Below are positions 50,949 to 59,020 of a DNA stretch of 64,000 nucleotides, piece after piece (the stretch's first letter is position 1; the number at the start of each line of letters is the position of its first letter). A model generated the notes under the pieces. It saw only the letters and a program-made list of their open reading frames with translations. It ran no database searches and had not been told where the DNA came from. The DNA is from an uncultured Roseateles sp. (GTDB taxonomy: Bacteria; Pseudomonadota; Gammaproteobacteria; Burkholderiales; Burkholderiaceae_C). The stretch is taken from assembly GCF_945956965.1 (NCBI RefSeq), contig NZ_CAMFJS010000014.1, forward strand, positions 1 to 64,000. Reading direction: 5' to 3'. The translations under genes and the position numbers were made by a program.

Positions 50949-51877
50949 CCAATCGAAAATACGGAGCGCTCGCCTTGGCGGCGGCCGATGATGTTCAGCA
51001 GATTGTTCAGGGCACCCTCGCGGCCTGGCGCGGCGCTGGCTTCAAGGCGGAAACGCAGCTTGCCCAGGTTGACGCTGCCCTGGCCATTCAGGATCAGGGC
51101 GCCGTCCAGCGTGCTCAGTCGCAATTCGCTGATGCCGGCCTGGCTGGCGTCTTTGTCATCGGCCAGGATGCTGAAGCGGTAGCTGCCCAGCGGCGCCAGG
51201 GTGGACACGCGCGAGGACACATTGAGCAGGTCGAGGTCTAACTGGCCAAACTGACGCCAACGCCCTTGCACCCATTCCAGACGGAAGTCGCGGGTGGACA
51301 TGCGCATCGAGCCGCCCAGGCGCAAGGTGTTCCAGGGCGTACCCAGGCCTGCCAGCCAGCCGGCGGGCCAGCGGGCCAGCCAGTCGGCGCGGCTGCTCAC
51401 GGCCACTTCGAAGCGGCCCCAACCTGGGCGCAGCTGCAGTTGCAGCTCGCCGTTGATGCAGCAGTCTTGCCGCGCTTTGAGGGCCAGTGCCCAGCCCTTG
51501 ACGCTCATGTCCCAGCTCAGGCGGCCGGGCAATTGGCTGGCATCGCGGCTGCCTTCGCCACCGGTCAGCACCAGCACGCCGCTGCCATGCCAGATGCTGC
51601 CACGGGTGTCGGTGATCAGCAGGTGACCATTGCTGGCGCTGGCCAAGCCGCGCGCCAACCAGCTGGCGGGGGCAAAGACGATCAGCGCCACGCTCAGGCC
51701 CAGCATCGCGCCGGCCACGCTCCAGCGCAAGCTGGCTTCGCTGCGGGCGCGCTTGGCGGGTTCGACCTGCAGCGTGTCTTGCCACTGAGACGGGGCTTCG
51801 CTGAACTGCGTCAACGGGGCCGGGGCTGATTTGCGGCCGCGCCCGAAAAGGCGGGTGAGTGCGGAAGGGCGATTCAT
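50945..51877 (-). CDS. gspN: type II secretion protein GspN
   Basis: A 310-residue bitopic inner-membrane protein of the GspN family. A basic cytoplasmic N-terminus (MNRPSALTRLFGRGRKS) leads into a membrane span (VAGAMLGLSVALIVFAPASWLA) and a periplasmic beta-rich domain with GSIWHGSGVLVLTGG and LPGRLSWDMSVKGWAL. GspN is an accessory subunit found in only some type II systems. It overlaps gspM (4 bp) and gspD (4 bp). Confidence 0.92.
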   Translation of the reverse strand: MNRPSALTRLFGRGRKSAPAPLTQFSEAPSQWQDTLQVEPAKRARSEASLRWSVAGAMLGLSVALIVFAPASWLARGLASASNGHLLITDTRGSIWHGSGVLVLTGGEGSRDASQLPGRLSWDMSVKGWALALKARQDCCINGELQLQLRPGWGRFEVAVSSRADWLARWPAGWLAGLGTPWNTLRLGGSMRMSTRDFRLEWVQGRWRQFGQLDLDLLNVSSRVSTLAPLGSYRFSILADDKDASQAGISELRLSTLDGALILNGQGSVNLGKLRFRLEASAAPGREGALNNLLNIIGRRQGERSVFSIG

Positions 51878-52398
51878 TGGCCGGCTCCGTTCAGGCTCAG
51901 CACCACTGTGCCGGTATAGCCTTTGGGGCCGCGCTGCAACTGCGCTTCCACCGGGCGTACGCGGGCGGCGCTGCGCACCTCGCCCAGCCAGGCCTGCAAG
52001 GCCTCGCTGCTGATGCCATTGATGCTCAGCACCGCGCGGTCGCCGGCCAGGTTCAGTTTGGCGGCGGGGCCCAGATGCTCGCTGGCCGCTTGCAGGGCTT
52101 GCGCCGCTTGCGCCGCGGGTACGGGCGGGATGGCGCGCAGCTCACGCGCTTCCATGGCCAGGGCTTGCATGTCTTGCAGCTGCAGATCCACCGCCTCGAG
52201 TTGTGCCGGGCTTTGCTGGATCACCCGCAGCGCGGGCTGCACGGCCACCAGCCACAGCAGCAGCAGGCCCAGGGCGCCGCCGGCGATCTTGAGCAGCGTG
52301 CGTTCGCGCTCACCCAGCTGTTCCCAATGGGCTTTCAGGCCGGCCAGGGATTGCTGCCAGGCGGGCAGGTGGGCCTTGTTATTGCTTTCGATACTCAT
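51874..52398 (-). CDS. gspM: type II secretion protein GspM
   Basis: A 174-residue bitopic protein. A short cytoplasmic part (WEQLGERERTLLKIAGG) precedes a single span (ALGLLLLWLVAVQPAL) and a periplasmic ferredoxin-like domain with GDRAVLSINGISSEALQAWLGEV. It pairs with GspL in the assembly platform. It overlaps gspL and gspN by 4 bp each. Confidence 0.93.
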   Translation of the reverse strand: MSIESNNKAHLPAWQQSLAGLKAHWEQLGERERTLLKIAGGALGLLLLWLVAVQPALRVIQQSPAQLEAVDLQLQDMQALAMEARELRAIPPVPAAQAAQALQAASEHLGPAAKLNLAGDRAVLSINGISSEALQAWLGEVRSAARVRPVEAQLQRGPKGYTGTVVLSLNGAGQ

Positions 52399-53666
52399 GT
52401 CTTGTTGGCTCCGCCCTTGCCGGTCTTGTTGCGGCTCAGGGCCAGCTTGCCCTCGCTGGCTTCGAGCTGCCAGCCTTCGCTGCGCAGCTGGTTGCTGAAT
52501 TGTTGGATTTGCGACTCGCTCCAGCCAGCGGAGGACAGGGTCAAGCGGCCGGGTTCGAAACTCAGGCTGTCCACCGGGCCGCGATCGGCCGGCCAGGCGG
52601 TGGCTGCAGCGCTCAGCAAGGCCTCCAGGTCCTGGTCACCGGCGCGGCCCGCGCTGCTGCGCAGGCCCTCGGTTTCGCGTTGCATCTGCACCGGGGCATC
52701 AAGAATGGCGCGCACCTTGGGGAAGCTTTCCATCAGCACCGTATCGAGTTCGGCGCGGCGGCTCTTCAATTGCTGGTGCTGCTGCCAGGCGACCAGGTTC
52801 AGACCCAGCAATTGCACCGCAACCACGCCGGCCAGGCCCCAGCGCACCGGGCGCCACTCGCGGCGCATGAAGCCGCGGTAGAAATGGCGCAGGGCGCGGG
52901 TGCCGCGGGTGCGTTGAGCGAGTTCGAACTGGCGCAAGTCCCAGGGGCTGTCGATCACCCGCAGGGCGCGCTGGGCCGGGCTCAGCACGCTCACCGATGT
53001 GCCCAGCCAGACCTCGGCCGCGGCGGCCACTTCCGGGGCGGCCGTCCATTGCGAGGCTTGCACCAGGGCGGCAGGGAAGAGTTGACGGCTCAGCCCGCCT
53101 TCCAGTGGCAGATTGCTGACGCCTTCGGGGTGGCTCCAGCGAAGAGCCACCGGGCTGGATTCGGTGCCGGTGGCATAGAAATGCCCGCGTGGCGCTTCCG
53201 GCCAGGACAGGGGTGTGATGCGGTCCACAAACACCTCGGCCGCTTCCAGCGTGCTGAGATGCTGGGTCAACCAGCTGCGCGAGCTGATGGCCACCCAGGC
53301 CGTGTCGCCGCCCATGGTTTCGGGTTCGATGGCGAAGTGCAGGCTCTCGGCATCGTCCAGCAGGGTTTCTTCCAGCATGCCGGCCAGGGCCGTGCGCATT
53401 TGCCGGCCAGCCTTGGGCAGGGTGACGCGGCGCCAGGCCACATCGCTTTCCGCCGGGATCACGATCACCTGATCGGCGCGCGGCAGCTGGGCGGCGCTTT
53501 GGCTGCCCTGGGTGCTGATGGTGCGGCCATCGGCGCAGAAGAGGAAGTCGTAGTCGCGGTTGAGCGCGCTTGCCGCCGTGTGCCCCAGGCCTTCGTTGGA
53601 CTGAACCGCGCGGCCTTGGGCTCGCAGGCGGCTGCGGGGCGGAAGGAAAACAAGCAAAGTACTCAT
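52395..53666 (-). CDS. gspL: type II secretion protein GspL
   Basis: A 423-residue GspL. The actin-like cytoplasmic domain binds GspE (RADQVIVIPAESDVAWRRVTLP; ALAGMLEETLLDDAESLHFA). A membrane span near residue 275 (WGLAGVVAVQLLGLNLVAW) and a periplasmic ferredoxin-like domain (LSFEPGRLTLSSAGWSESQIQQF) follow. It lies 175 bp after gspK, the only large gap in the operon, where a secondary promoter (TAGAAT at 53754-53759, minus strand) is possible. Confidence 0.93.
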   Translation of the reverse strand: MSTLLVFLPPRSRLRAQGRAVQSNEGLGHTAASALNRDYDFLFCADGRTISTQGSQSAAQLPRADQVIVIPAESDVAWRRVTLPKAGRQMRTALAGMLEETLLDDAESLHFAIEPETMGGDTAWVAISSRSWLTQHLSTLEAAEVFVDRITPLSWPEAPRGHFYATGTESSPVALRWSHPEGVSNLPLEGGLSRQLFPAALVQASQWTAAPEVAAAAEVWLGTSVSVLSPAQRALRVIDSPWDLRQFELAQRTRGTRALRHFYRGFMRREWRPVRWGLAGVVAVQLLGLNLVAWQQHQQLKSRRAELDTVLMESFPKVRAILDAPVQMQRETEGLRSSAGRAGDQDLEALLSAAATAWPADRGPVDSLSFEPGRLTLSSAGWSESQIQQFSNQLRSEGWQLEASEGKLALSRNKTGKGGANKT

Positions 53667-53841
53667 GGGCGCAGATGAACGGGTACAGCGAAGACAGCAG
53701 TGACCGGGCCAATCACGCCGAGCGTGCTGGGGCTGCCTGGGAAAGGCTGGCGCATTCTAGGAGGGGAAGCAGGCCGATTTGCGTTTGAAGCCCTGGGGCA
53801 AACACTGTTTGTATCAATTCCAAAAATTTCCGGTCGCTGCA
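53667..53841 (-). promoter_or_regulatory. 175-bp gap between gspK and gspL, possible internal promoter
   Basis: All other gsp minus-strand neighbours overlap or are within 35 bp. This gap is more AT-rich near 53805-53840 and has a -10-like TAGAAT (minus strand, 53754-53759) without a convincing -35. No terminator or small gene is evident. Confidence 0.3.
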
Positions 53842-54873
53842 TCAGCGCTTGCTTTCCTTGCTTTCCTTGCCGTCCAGCACCTGATTGATGCGTTGGCGGT
53901 CCAGCACCACCATGTCGAGCTGATTGCGGTAGACCAGGGAGCGCTCCTCCAGCACCCGCTCATCCAGGCGCATGCGGCCACTGACGATGAAGTAGGCGCT
54001 GACGACATTCACACGGTCGCTGCTGATGACGGCCGTGCTGGGCAGATAGTTCTTGGCCTCTTGCGGGTCTTTCAGCGGCTGGGCCTGGCGGGCCTGCACC
54101 AGGCGCTCGGCCGAGGCCAGATCAACGCCGTCCAGCACGCCCGCAATCACTTCACGCGGGGCGGTGTTGAGGTTGACCGGCGTGGGCAGCGGCAGCAGGG
54201 TGAGCAGGGGGCGCAGGCGCTCGATCGTCTCGGCGCTCAGGCCGAACCAGCGCAGCTCGTCCAAATTGCGAGGCTGCAGCGGGCGTTCCTCATTGGCATC
54301 CGGGGCGCTGGCGGCTTCGCCCTTGATATTGCCGCTGCCGGCAAAGGCGCGACGCATCTTGGTGGCGATCAGGGTGGCCGTGCCCGGCGGGGCCTGGGCG
54401 CTTTCACACAGGCGTGCCAGGCTGCGCTGTTCCAGCGCCAGGGTGTCGGGGTCGGTCACCAGCAGATTGCGCAAGTTGTACTGGGCCTGGGCGTCGGTGA
54501 TGCCGCCGGACAAGAAGGCTTCCACGCCATCGTCCGAGGTTTGGCCATCCAGGGCGAGAAAGCTGGAGATGCGGCCTTCGGCCACCGGCACGGCCCAGAC
54601 TTCGTTGAGGTTGTCGGTGGGCGTCGTGCGGTTGCCGATGGCATCTTCACGCAGGATCAGCCGGGCCCAGTCCAGCGCGCCGCGCAGCATCAGGGCGGAC
54701 TGGGCGCGCGAGCGCTCTGCCGCCTCGATCTGCACCGCGCGGTACTGGCGCCAGACCATGGCCGAGGCCAGGCTGGCCACCAGGGTGACGATGATCATGG
54801 CCGTCAGCAAGGCGGCGCCTTGCTGCAGGTGCGGCGCGCTTGGGCGCGTGTTTGGGGGGCGGTGCATGGTCAT
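53842..54873 (-). CDS. gspK: type II secretion minor pseudopilin GspK
   Basis: A 343-residue GspK, the large tip pseudopilin. A prepilin-like N-terminus (HLQQGAALLTAMIIVTLVASLASA, atypical cleavage region QQG-AALL as in GspK) is followed by the helical insert with TDAQAQYNLRNLL. The SAM-like domains have NLNTAPREVIAGVLDGVDLASAE, including the calcium-site region. The C-terminus is charged (GKESKESKR). It overlaps gspJ by 4 bp. Confidence 0.94.
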   Translation of the reverse strand: MTMHRPPNTRPSAPHLQQGAALLTAMIIVTLVASLASAMVWRQYRAVQIEAAERSRAQSALMLRGALDWARLILREDAIGNRTTPTDNLNEVWAVPVAEGRISSFLALDGQTSDDGVEAFLSGGITDAQAQYNLRNLLVTDPDTLALEQRSLARLCESAQAPPGTATLIATKMRRAFAGSGNIKGEAASAPDANEERPLQPRNLDELRWFGLSAETIERLRPLLTLLPLPTPVNLNTAPREVIAGVLDGVDLASAERLVQARQAQPLKDPQEAKNYLPSTAVISSDRVNVVSAYFIVSGRMRLDERVLEERSLVYRNQLDMVVLDRQRINQVLDGKESKESKR

Positions 54874-55529
54874 AGGCCCAGCATGACTTGGCGGGTCAAG
54901 GGCCCGGAGAAGCCGCTGCCGGGGCCGAATTGCAGCACCATGCGCACGCCGCTGGGCAGCTGCTGGCGCTGGCTGACCGGGCCGGCCTGGCCATTGCCCG
55001 AGCCGCTAGCCGGTGGCGAAGGCGCTGCCACATTGCCGCTGGACTGAGCATTGCTCCAGCTATTGCCGCGAAAGAAATAGAGCTGCCAGCCCGTCACACC
55101 TTCCAGCGCGCGCAGCTGGCCCGCGTCTTGGTTGATATTCAGCTGGCTGCGCTGATAGCTTTCCTGCAGGGCAGTATTGGTCTGCACGGGCAGGCCTTCC
55201 CAGCGGTAGAGGGCGCCATTGCGCACGGTCCAGACGACCACCTGCACGCCCTCGGGCTGCTGGCGGGTCAGGCGCATGCTGGCGCCGTCAAAGCTCAGCG
55301 CGTCGACCAGACTGACGTCTTGCACCGAGCGCAGATCTTGTTCCCACTGCGCCACCACGGTTTGCAGGCGCATGCTTTGGTCCAGATGGGTTTGCGCGAT
55401 CTCGCGGCTTTTCATCAGGGCGTCCAGGCCCTGCCAGGAAACGATGGCCATGGTGGCCATCACCACCAGGGCGACCAGGACTTCGACCAGGGTGAAGCCG
55501 CGGTCACGCGGCATGCTGGGGCGGGCCAT
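54870..55529 (-). CDS. gspJ: type II secretion minor pseudopilin GspJ
   Basis: A 219-residue pseudopilin. Prepilin cleavage is expected in DRG-FTLVEVLVALVVMA, with the conserved Glu+5. The globular part has LRSVQDVSLVDALSFDG and GALYRWEGLPVQTN. It forms the tip complex with GspI and GspK. ATG 55529 overlaps the gspI stop (TGATG). Confidence 0.95.
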   Translation of the reverse strand: MARPSMPRDRGFTLVEVLVALVVMATMAIVSWQGLDALMKSREIAQTHLDQSMRLQTVVAQWEQDLRSVQDVSLVDALSFDGASMRLTRQQPEGVQVVVWTVRNGALYRWEGLPVQTNTALQESYQRSQLNINQDAGQLRALEGVTGWQLYFFRGNSWSNAQSSGNVAAPSPPASGSGNGQAGPVSQRQQLPSGVRMVLQFGPGSGFSGPLTRQVMLGL

Positions 55530-55903
55530 CAATAGCGTCCCATGATGGCGCTGAGCACCAGTTGATGGCCGTTGTCGGGGTCGCTGACCACCGCATCGAC
55601 ACGGCGCAAATTGGCGTTCGGCGTGGCGCGCACCACCAGATGGCCCTTGAAGACATGGCCCAGCTGTTCGCAGCTGAATTCGGAGTCGCCGATGCTGGGG
55701 AATTGCTTGTTCAGGCGCAACTCGTTCAATTGATTGTCGGCGCACCATTGCGCCGAGCTGATGCTGCGCAATCGCTCGGCGTTGTCGGTCAGGGCACCTG
55801 CGGCCTTGATGCCCGCGCCGAGCGCGATCGCCACGATCACCAGGGCCACCAGCACTTCGATCAGGGTGAAACCGCGCTGGGCGGGCAGGCGCTCAGGGCG
55901 CAT
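55529..55903 (-). CDS. gspI: type II secretion minor pseudopilin GspI
   Basis: A 124-residue pseudopilin with the prepilin motif QRG-FTLIEVLVALVIVAIALG. It has ALTDNAERLRSISSAQWCADNQLNELRL, typical of GspI. ATG 55903 (MRPERLPAQRG) gives a short 10-residue leader and overlaps the gspH end by 11 bp. Confidence 0.95.
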   Translation of the reverse strand: MRPERLPAQRGFTLIEVLVALVIVAIALGAGIKAAGALTDNAERLRSISSAQWCADNQLNELRLNKQFPSIGDSEFSCEQLGHVFKGHLVVRATPNANLRRVDAVVSDPDNGHQLVLSAIMGRY

Positions 55904-56606
55904 TGCTGCTGTGGGTGATTTCAAACGGGGCCAGCCCATCGGTGCTCAAACTGAGTTGTTGATTGCCGAGCCGCAGGCGCAGCTGCTGCGCGCCAATCAT
56001 CGGCTCGGGGCCCAGGCGCACGCTGCGGCCATTGGCGATTTCCACATTGACCACCTCGCCCAACCAGCGGCGCGGCAGTTGAATGCGCGCGGGCAGGCCA
56101 ATGAAGCGGAACTGATCGGCGCTGCCGGCGAGTTCCACGGGGGCCCACTGCACATTCAAACCTGCGGCCCGGCTTTCGGCGCGGGCGGTTTCAAACAGGG
56201 CCACCAGGCGTTCGGCCTCTCGCTCCAGCTGCGCCGCGGCCGGGTCGCGCAGCGACAAGCTCACCGTGGCCGCCGCGATGGCGATCATCGCCACCACCAC
56301 CAGCAACTCGATCAGCGAGAAGCCGCGGGACAGGCCCGTGATCGTCGCACGGTGTTCAAGCCGTCCGCCGAGCCGCGCCAAGGACGGCGCGACCAAGCCC
56401 AAGCGGGCCAGAGCCCGCGATGGCTTGGGCCCCCTCGGGGGGGCGACTGTGTCGCCGGGTGTGCTGGCTGCCGTGATCGCCGTACGGTGTTCAAGCCGTC
56501 CGCCGGGCCGCCCCAAGGACGGCGCGGCCAAGCCCAAGCGGGCCAAAGCCCGCGATGGCTTGGATCCCCTCGGGGGATCGACTGTGTACCCGCAGGCGAG
56601 GGGCAT
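55893..56606 (-). CDS. gspH: type II secretion minor pseudopilin GspH, with repeat-derived N-terminal extension
   Basis: The mature pseudopilin starts in LSRG-FSLIELLVVVAMIAIA and is about 142 residues, the usual GspH size, ending EITHSSNAP. The reading frame, however, stays open to an ATG at 56606, only 2 bp after the gspG stop. That would give a 95-residue leader made of two translated copies of a 116-bp repeat (PPRGSKPSRALARLGLAAPS and PPRGPKPSRALARLGLVAPS). No ATG or GTG lies in frame nearer the cleavage site; TTG 56381 would give a 20-residue leader. No good Shine-Dalgarno supports either. The true start is unresolved. A long leader is unusual for a pseudopilin. Confidence 0.75.
   Translation of the reverse strand: MPLACGYTVDPPRGSKPSRALARLGLAAPSLGRPGGRLEHRTAITAASTPGDTVAPPRGPKPSRALARLGLVAPSLARLGGRLEHRATITGLSRGFSLIELLVVVAMIAIAAATVSLSLRDPAAAQLEREAERLVALFETARAESRAAGLNVQWAPVELAGSADQFRFIGLPARIQLPRRWLGEVVNVEIANGRSVRLGPEPMIGAQQLRLRLGNQQLSLSTDGLAPFEITHSSNAP
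56338..56453. repeat. intergenic-type repeat, copy A (gspH leader)
   Basis: A 116-bp unit aligned without gaps to copy B exactly 135 bp further on, with about ten base differences counted by eye. It contains GGACGGCGC, the CCCAAGCGGGCC and GCCCGCGATGGC pairing and CCCCCTCGGGGGG hairpins. A CCCCTC..GGGGGCGA core recurs at about 20269. Confidence 0.85.
56473..56588. repeat. intergenic-type repeat, copy B (gspG-gspH junction)
   Basis: The second copy of the 116-bp unit. Its terminal hairpin reads GATCCCC-TCG-GGGGATC where copy A has GGCCCCC-TCG-GGGGGGC, so one stem pair changes from C-G to T-A while remaining paired. The 135-bp spacing is 45 codons, which keeps the gspH frame open across both copies. 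Confidence 0.85.
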
Positions 56607-56608
56607 AT

Positions 56609-57076
56609 TTATTGCCAGGACCCAATATCCGCATCATTGCCTTCGCCACCGGCGCGGCCATCGGCGCCGAAGCTGTAGACGTCGATCTCGCCTTTGATGC
56701 CGGGGTTGGCGTACTGGTAAGGGCGGCCCCAGGGGTCATTGGGCAGCTTTTCGATATAGGGCTTCCAGTTCGGCGGCGGGGTGCCGGCCGTGGGCTTGCG
56801 CACCAGGGCGTCCAGGCCCTGATCGGCGCTGGGGAAGCGTTGGTTGTCCAGCTTGTAGAGCTTGAGCGCTTGCATCAGGTTGTTGACGTCGGTGCGGGCG
56901 GCGGTCACGCGGGCGTCGTCAGCGCGGTTCAGCACATTGGGCACCACCAGCGCGGCCAGCACGCCGATGATGACCAGCACGACCAGCAATTCGATCAGGG
57001 TGAAGCCTGCATGGCGGCGGCCCTTGCGCGCGGCGGCCGGCTGGGCGAGGGCGGCAGAAAAATCTTGTGTTGGCAT
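56609..57076 (-). CDS. gspG: type II secretion major pseudopilin GspG
   Basis: A 155-residue major pseudopilin. The leader MPTQDFSAALAQPAAARKGRRHAG (24 residues, rather long) is cleaved before FTLIELLVVLVIIGVLAALV. The conserved DARVTAARTDVNNLMQALKLYKLDN helix and the calcium-binding loop NDPWGRPYQYANPG, GEIDVYSFGADG and GEGNDADIGSW are complete. ATG 57076 is chosen. It is the first gene of the minus-strand operon, 142 bp from divergent gspC. Confidence 0.96.
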   Translation of the reverse strand: MPTQDFSAALAQPAAARKGRRHAGFTLIELLVVLVIIGVLAALVVPNVLNRADDARVTAARTDVNNLMQALKLYKLDNQRFPSADQGLDALVRKPTAGTPPPNWKPYIEKLPNDPWGRPYQYANPGIKGEIDVYSFGADGRAGGEGNDADIGSWQ

Positions 57077-57218
57077 AGAGGCGGTGGCTGGCAATGTGGA
57101 AACGATGGGACGAAGGAGTAAGGCTTCGAATGATGATGCGAGAAACAAAGCGCGCGGCGCGCCGCGTAAATCACGCAGCATGGCCGGGCATGGTCAGCGC
57201 TTGAATCATAATCCGCCC

Positions 57219-57827
57219 ATGCTTGCACGAATGATGGCTTTTGTAGTGTGGGGCCTGCTGGCCTGCAGTGGCACCTACTGGTTGATCCAGCTAGGGGCCA
57301 AGCCCTTGCTGACGCCAGCGCAGGCCTTGCCTGTGAGCGAGCAAGGCGTGGCGCAGGCCGACTTGACGCGCTTGTTTGGCGCTCCGCCACCCGTGCAGGT
57401 GGAGGCCGCGCCGGCCCTGGAGAGCCGCTTCAAGCTGCTGGGTGTGGTGGCGCCCACCAATGTGCAGCTCAGCCGCGCCGGCGAGGGCTTGGCTTTGATC
57501 GCGGTGGACGGCGTGGCGCGCACGGTGCGCATCGGCGCGGTGCTGGACGGCGATCTGCGCCTGATGTCTTTGGACAAGTACTCCGCCAGCCTCGGCGCCA
57601 ACGGCGTGGTCAGCATGACCTTGCAGATCGCGCCCCAAGCCCCGGCGGCCACCGGCGCGCTGCCTTTGGCTCAGCCCTCGGCGACGAATTTGGGTGGCGT
57701 GCAGGTGCTTGGCAGCTTGCCGGCGCCTCCGCCCATGCCTGGGCAAGGCATGATGAACGCGCCGTCGCAGCAAATCGGCAATGAACAGCAGGGCGTGGTT
57801 GACCCCTCTGGCTTGCCGACCCGCTAA
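57219..57827 (+). CDS. gspC: type II secretion protein GspC
   Basis: A 202-residue GspC. A membrane span (MMAFVVWGLLACSGTYWLIQLG) is followed by the homology region (ESRFKLLGVVAPTNVQLSRAGEGLALIAVDG, read as FKLLGVVA and ALIAVDG) that contacts GspD N0. There is no PDZ domain; the C-terminus is Pro/Met/Gln-rich. It is divergent from gspG. CATAAT (57207-57212) 6 bp before the ATG could be a -10, which would imply a leaderless mRNA, but no -35 is evident. GspC usually leads the gspCDEF operon, so the split position is a rearrangement seen in some betaproteobacteria. Confidence 0.9.
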   Translation: MLARMMAFVVWGLLACSGTYWLIQLGAKPLLTPAQALPVSEQGVAQADLTRLFGAPPPVQVEAAPALESRFKLLGVVAPTNVQLSRAGEGLALIAVDGVARTVRIGAVLDGDLRLMSLDKYSASLGANGVVSMTLQIAPQAPAATGALPLAQPSATNLGGVQVLGSLPAPPPMPGQGMMNAPSQQIGNEQQGVVDPSGLPTR

Positions 57828-57848
57828 GCGCAAGTTCTCTGAAGTGAG

Positions 57849-57874
57849 CTGATCGGCGCGCCCTGCGCGATCAG
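57849..57874. terminator. hairpin between convergent gspC and the CobT-like gene
   Basis: CTGATCG (57849-57855) pairs with CGATCAG (57868-57874) with additional GC pairing inside. It lacks a T tract, so it is only a possible terminator. Confidence 0.45.
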
Positions 57875-57885
57875 CAGGTGGTCGC

Positions 57886-58974
57886 TCAGAAATTGAGCGG
57901 GTTGTCCACGGCCTGAAACAGCGTGGGCGGCATGCTCGGGCCGGATGACTCGAAGCCAGGCGAATTGGCTTCGTGCAGATCGGTCAGCAGGGCGGCCGCG
58001 CTGCGAATCATGGGCCAAGCCAGGGCGGCGCCGGTGCCATCAGCGCTTTCCATCCCCAATTCCAGCAAGGCCGAGGCGTGGAACAAGGCCAGGGCTTCGT
58101 CCAGACCGCGATGGGTGTGGCTGCGGCAGAACACGGCGTAATCAGTCACTGGCGGTGCGATGCGTGCGGCCAGCTTGAGGGCGGCGCAAGCGGTCATGCC
58201 GTCAACGATGATCAGGCTGCGCTTGGAGGCGGCCACCAGCATCACGCCCACCATCACCGCGATCTCGAAACCGCCGAACGCCGCCAAGACCTCCATCGGA
58301 TCGCTCACATCACGATGCCGGGCTTGCGCGGCATGCAGCACGCCGAGCAGGTGCGTCAACTCGTCCTGGCGCATATCGGGGCCAGAAATGACGAAGTTCT
58401 GCACCGGGCACTCCATCAGGCGCGACAGCACCAGGGCGGCACTCTCGGCGGATCCTTGGCCCATGCCCGCGCAAGCCAGGGCGTTGCCGGGCAGCTTGTC
58501 GGCGATTTCCATGCCCACGCGCACGCCGGCATGGGCTTGTTCCAGGCTCATGGCCGGGCCAGCCTTGCAATTGCGGGTGCCGTGCGCGATCTTGCGCGAG
58601 AGCAGGCGCGGATGCGGCGCCATCACCTCGGCAATGCCGCAGTCGATCAGATTGAGTTGCAGACCTTGCAGACGCGCGAGCACGGACAAGGGCAAGCGGT
58701 TGGCGAGCGCCAGCTGTGCTTGTTCACGGGTGCTGCGCCCCCATTGGCTACCGATGCCGTTGACCACCAGACCGTGGTCGGCCGCAAAGACAGCCAGCAC
58801 GGGGTCGCGAAAGCGCGGGCTCAAGGTGTTTTGCACCAGGCCCAGGCGCACGGCCAAGGGCTCCAGCTCGCCCAGGCCGCCGGCGATGCTGCCATGTTGC
58901 TCGACCCGCTCACGCAGCGCCCGTTCCAGTTCAGGATTGGCGGTGGGCGAGATCAAGGACTGTTGGATGGGCAT
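57886..58974 (-). CDS. CobT-like (nicotinate-nucleotide:dimethylbenzimidazole phosphoribosyltransferase family) protein, atypical
   Basis: A 362-residue protein of the CobT fold: VLAVFAADHGLVVNGIGSQW, KIAHGTRNCKAGPAMS, EVLAAFGGFEIAVMVGVMLVAA, LIIVDGMTACAALKLAAR and LGMESADGTGAALAWPMI all align with CobT landmarks. The normally invariant GEMGIGNTT block is replaced by AGMGQGSAESAAL. The region around the catalytic Glu (RLGEGTGA in typical enzymes) reads LGMESADGTGA. No other cobalamin gene is in the window. It may be a true CobT, a paralogue activating another lower ligand, or a related phosphoribosyltransferase. It sits 46 bp downstream of ilvA on the same strand. Confidence 0.7.
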   Translation of the reverse strand: MPIQQSLISPTANPELERALRERVEQHGSIAGGLGELEPLAVRLGLVQNTLSPRFRDPVLAVFAADHGLVVNGIGSQWGRSTREQAQLALANRLPLSVLARLQGLQLNLIDCGIAEVMAPHPRLLSRKIAHGTRNCKAGPAMSLEQAHAGVRVGMEIADKLPGNALACAGMGQGSAESAALVLSRLMECPVQNFVISGPDMRQDELTHLLGVLHAAQARHRDVSDPMEVLAAFGGFEIAVMVGVMLVAASKRSLIIVDGMTACAALKLAARIAPPVTDYAVFCRSHTHRGLDEALALFHASALLELGMESADGTGAALAWPMIRSAAALLTDLHEANSPGFESSGPSMPPTLFQAVDNPLNF

Positions 58975-59020
58975 GGCGAGCGGGCTACATCAGGCCGAGT
59001 GGGTCCGGTGAACTTGTGGC

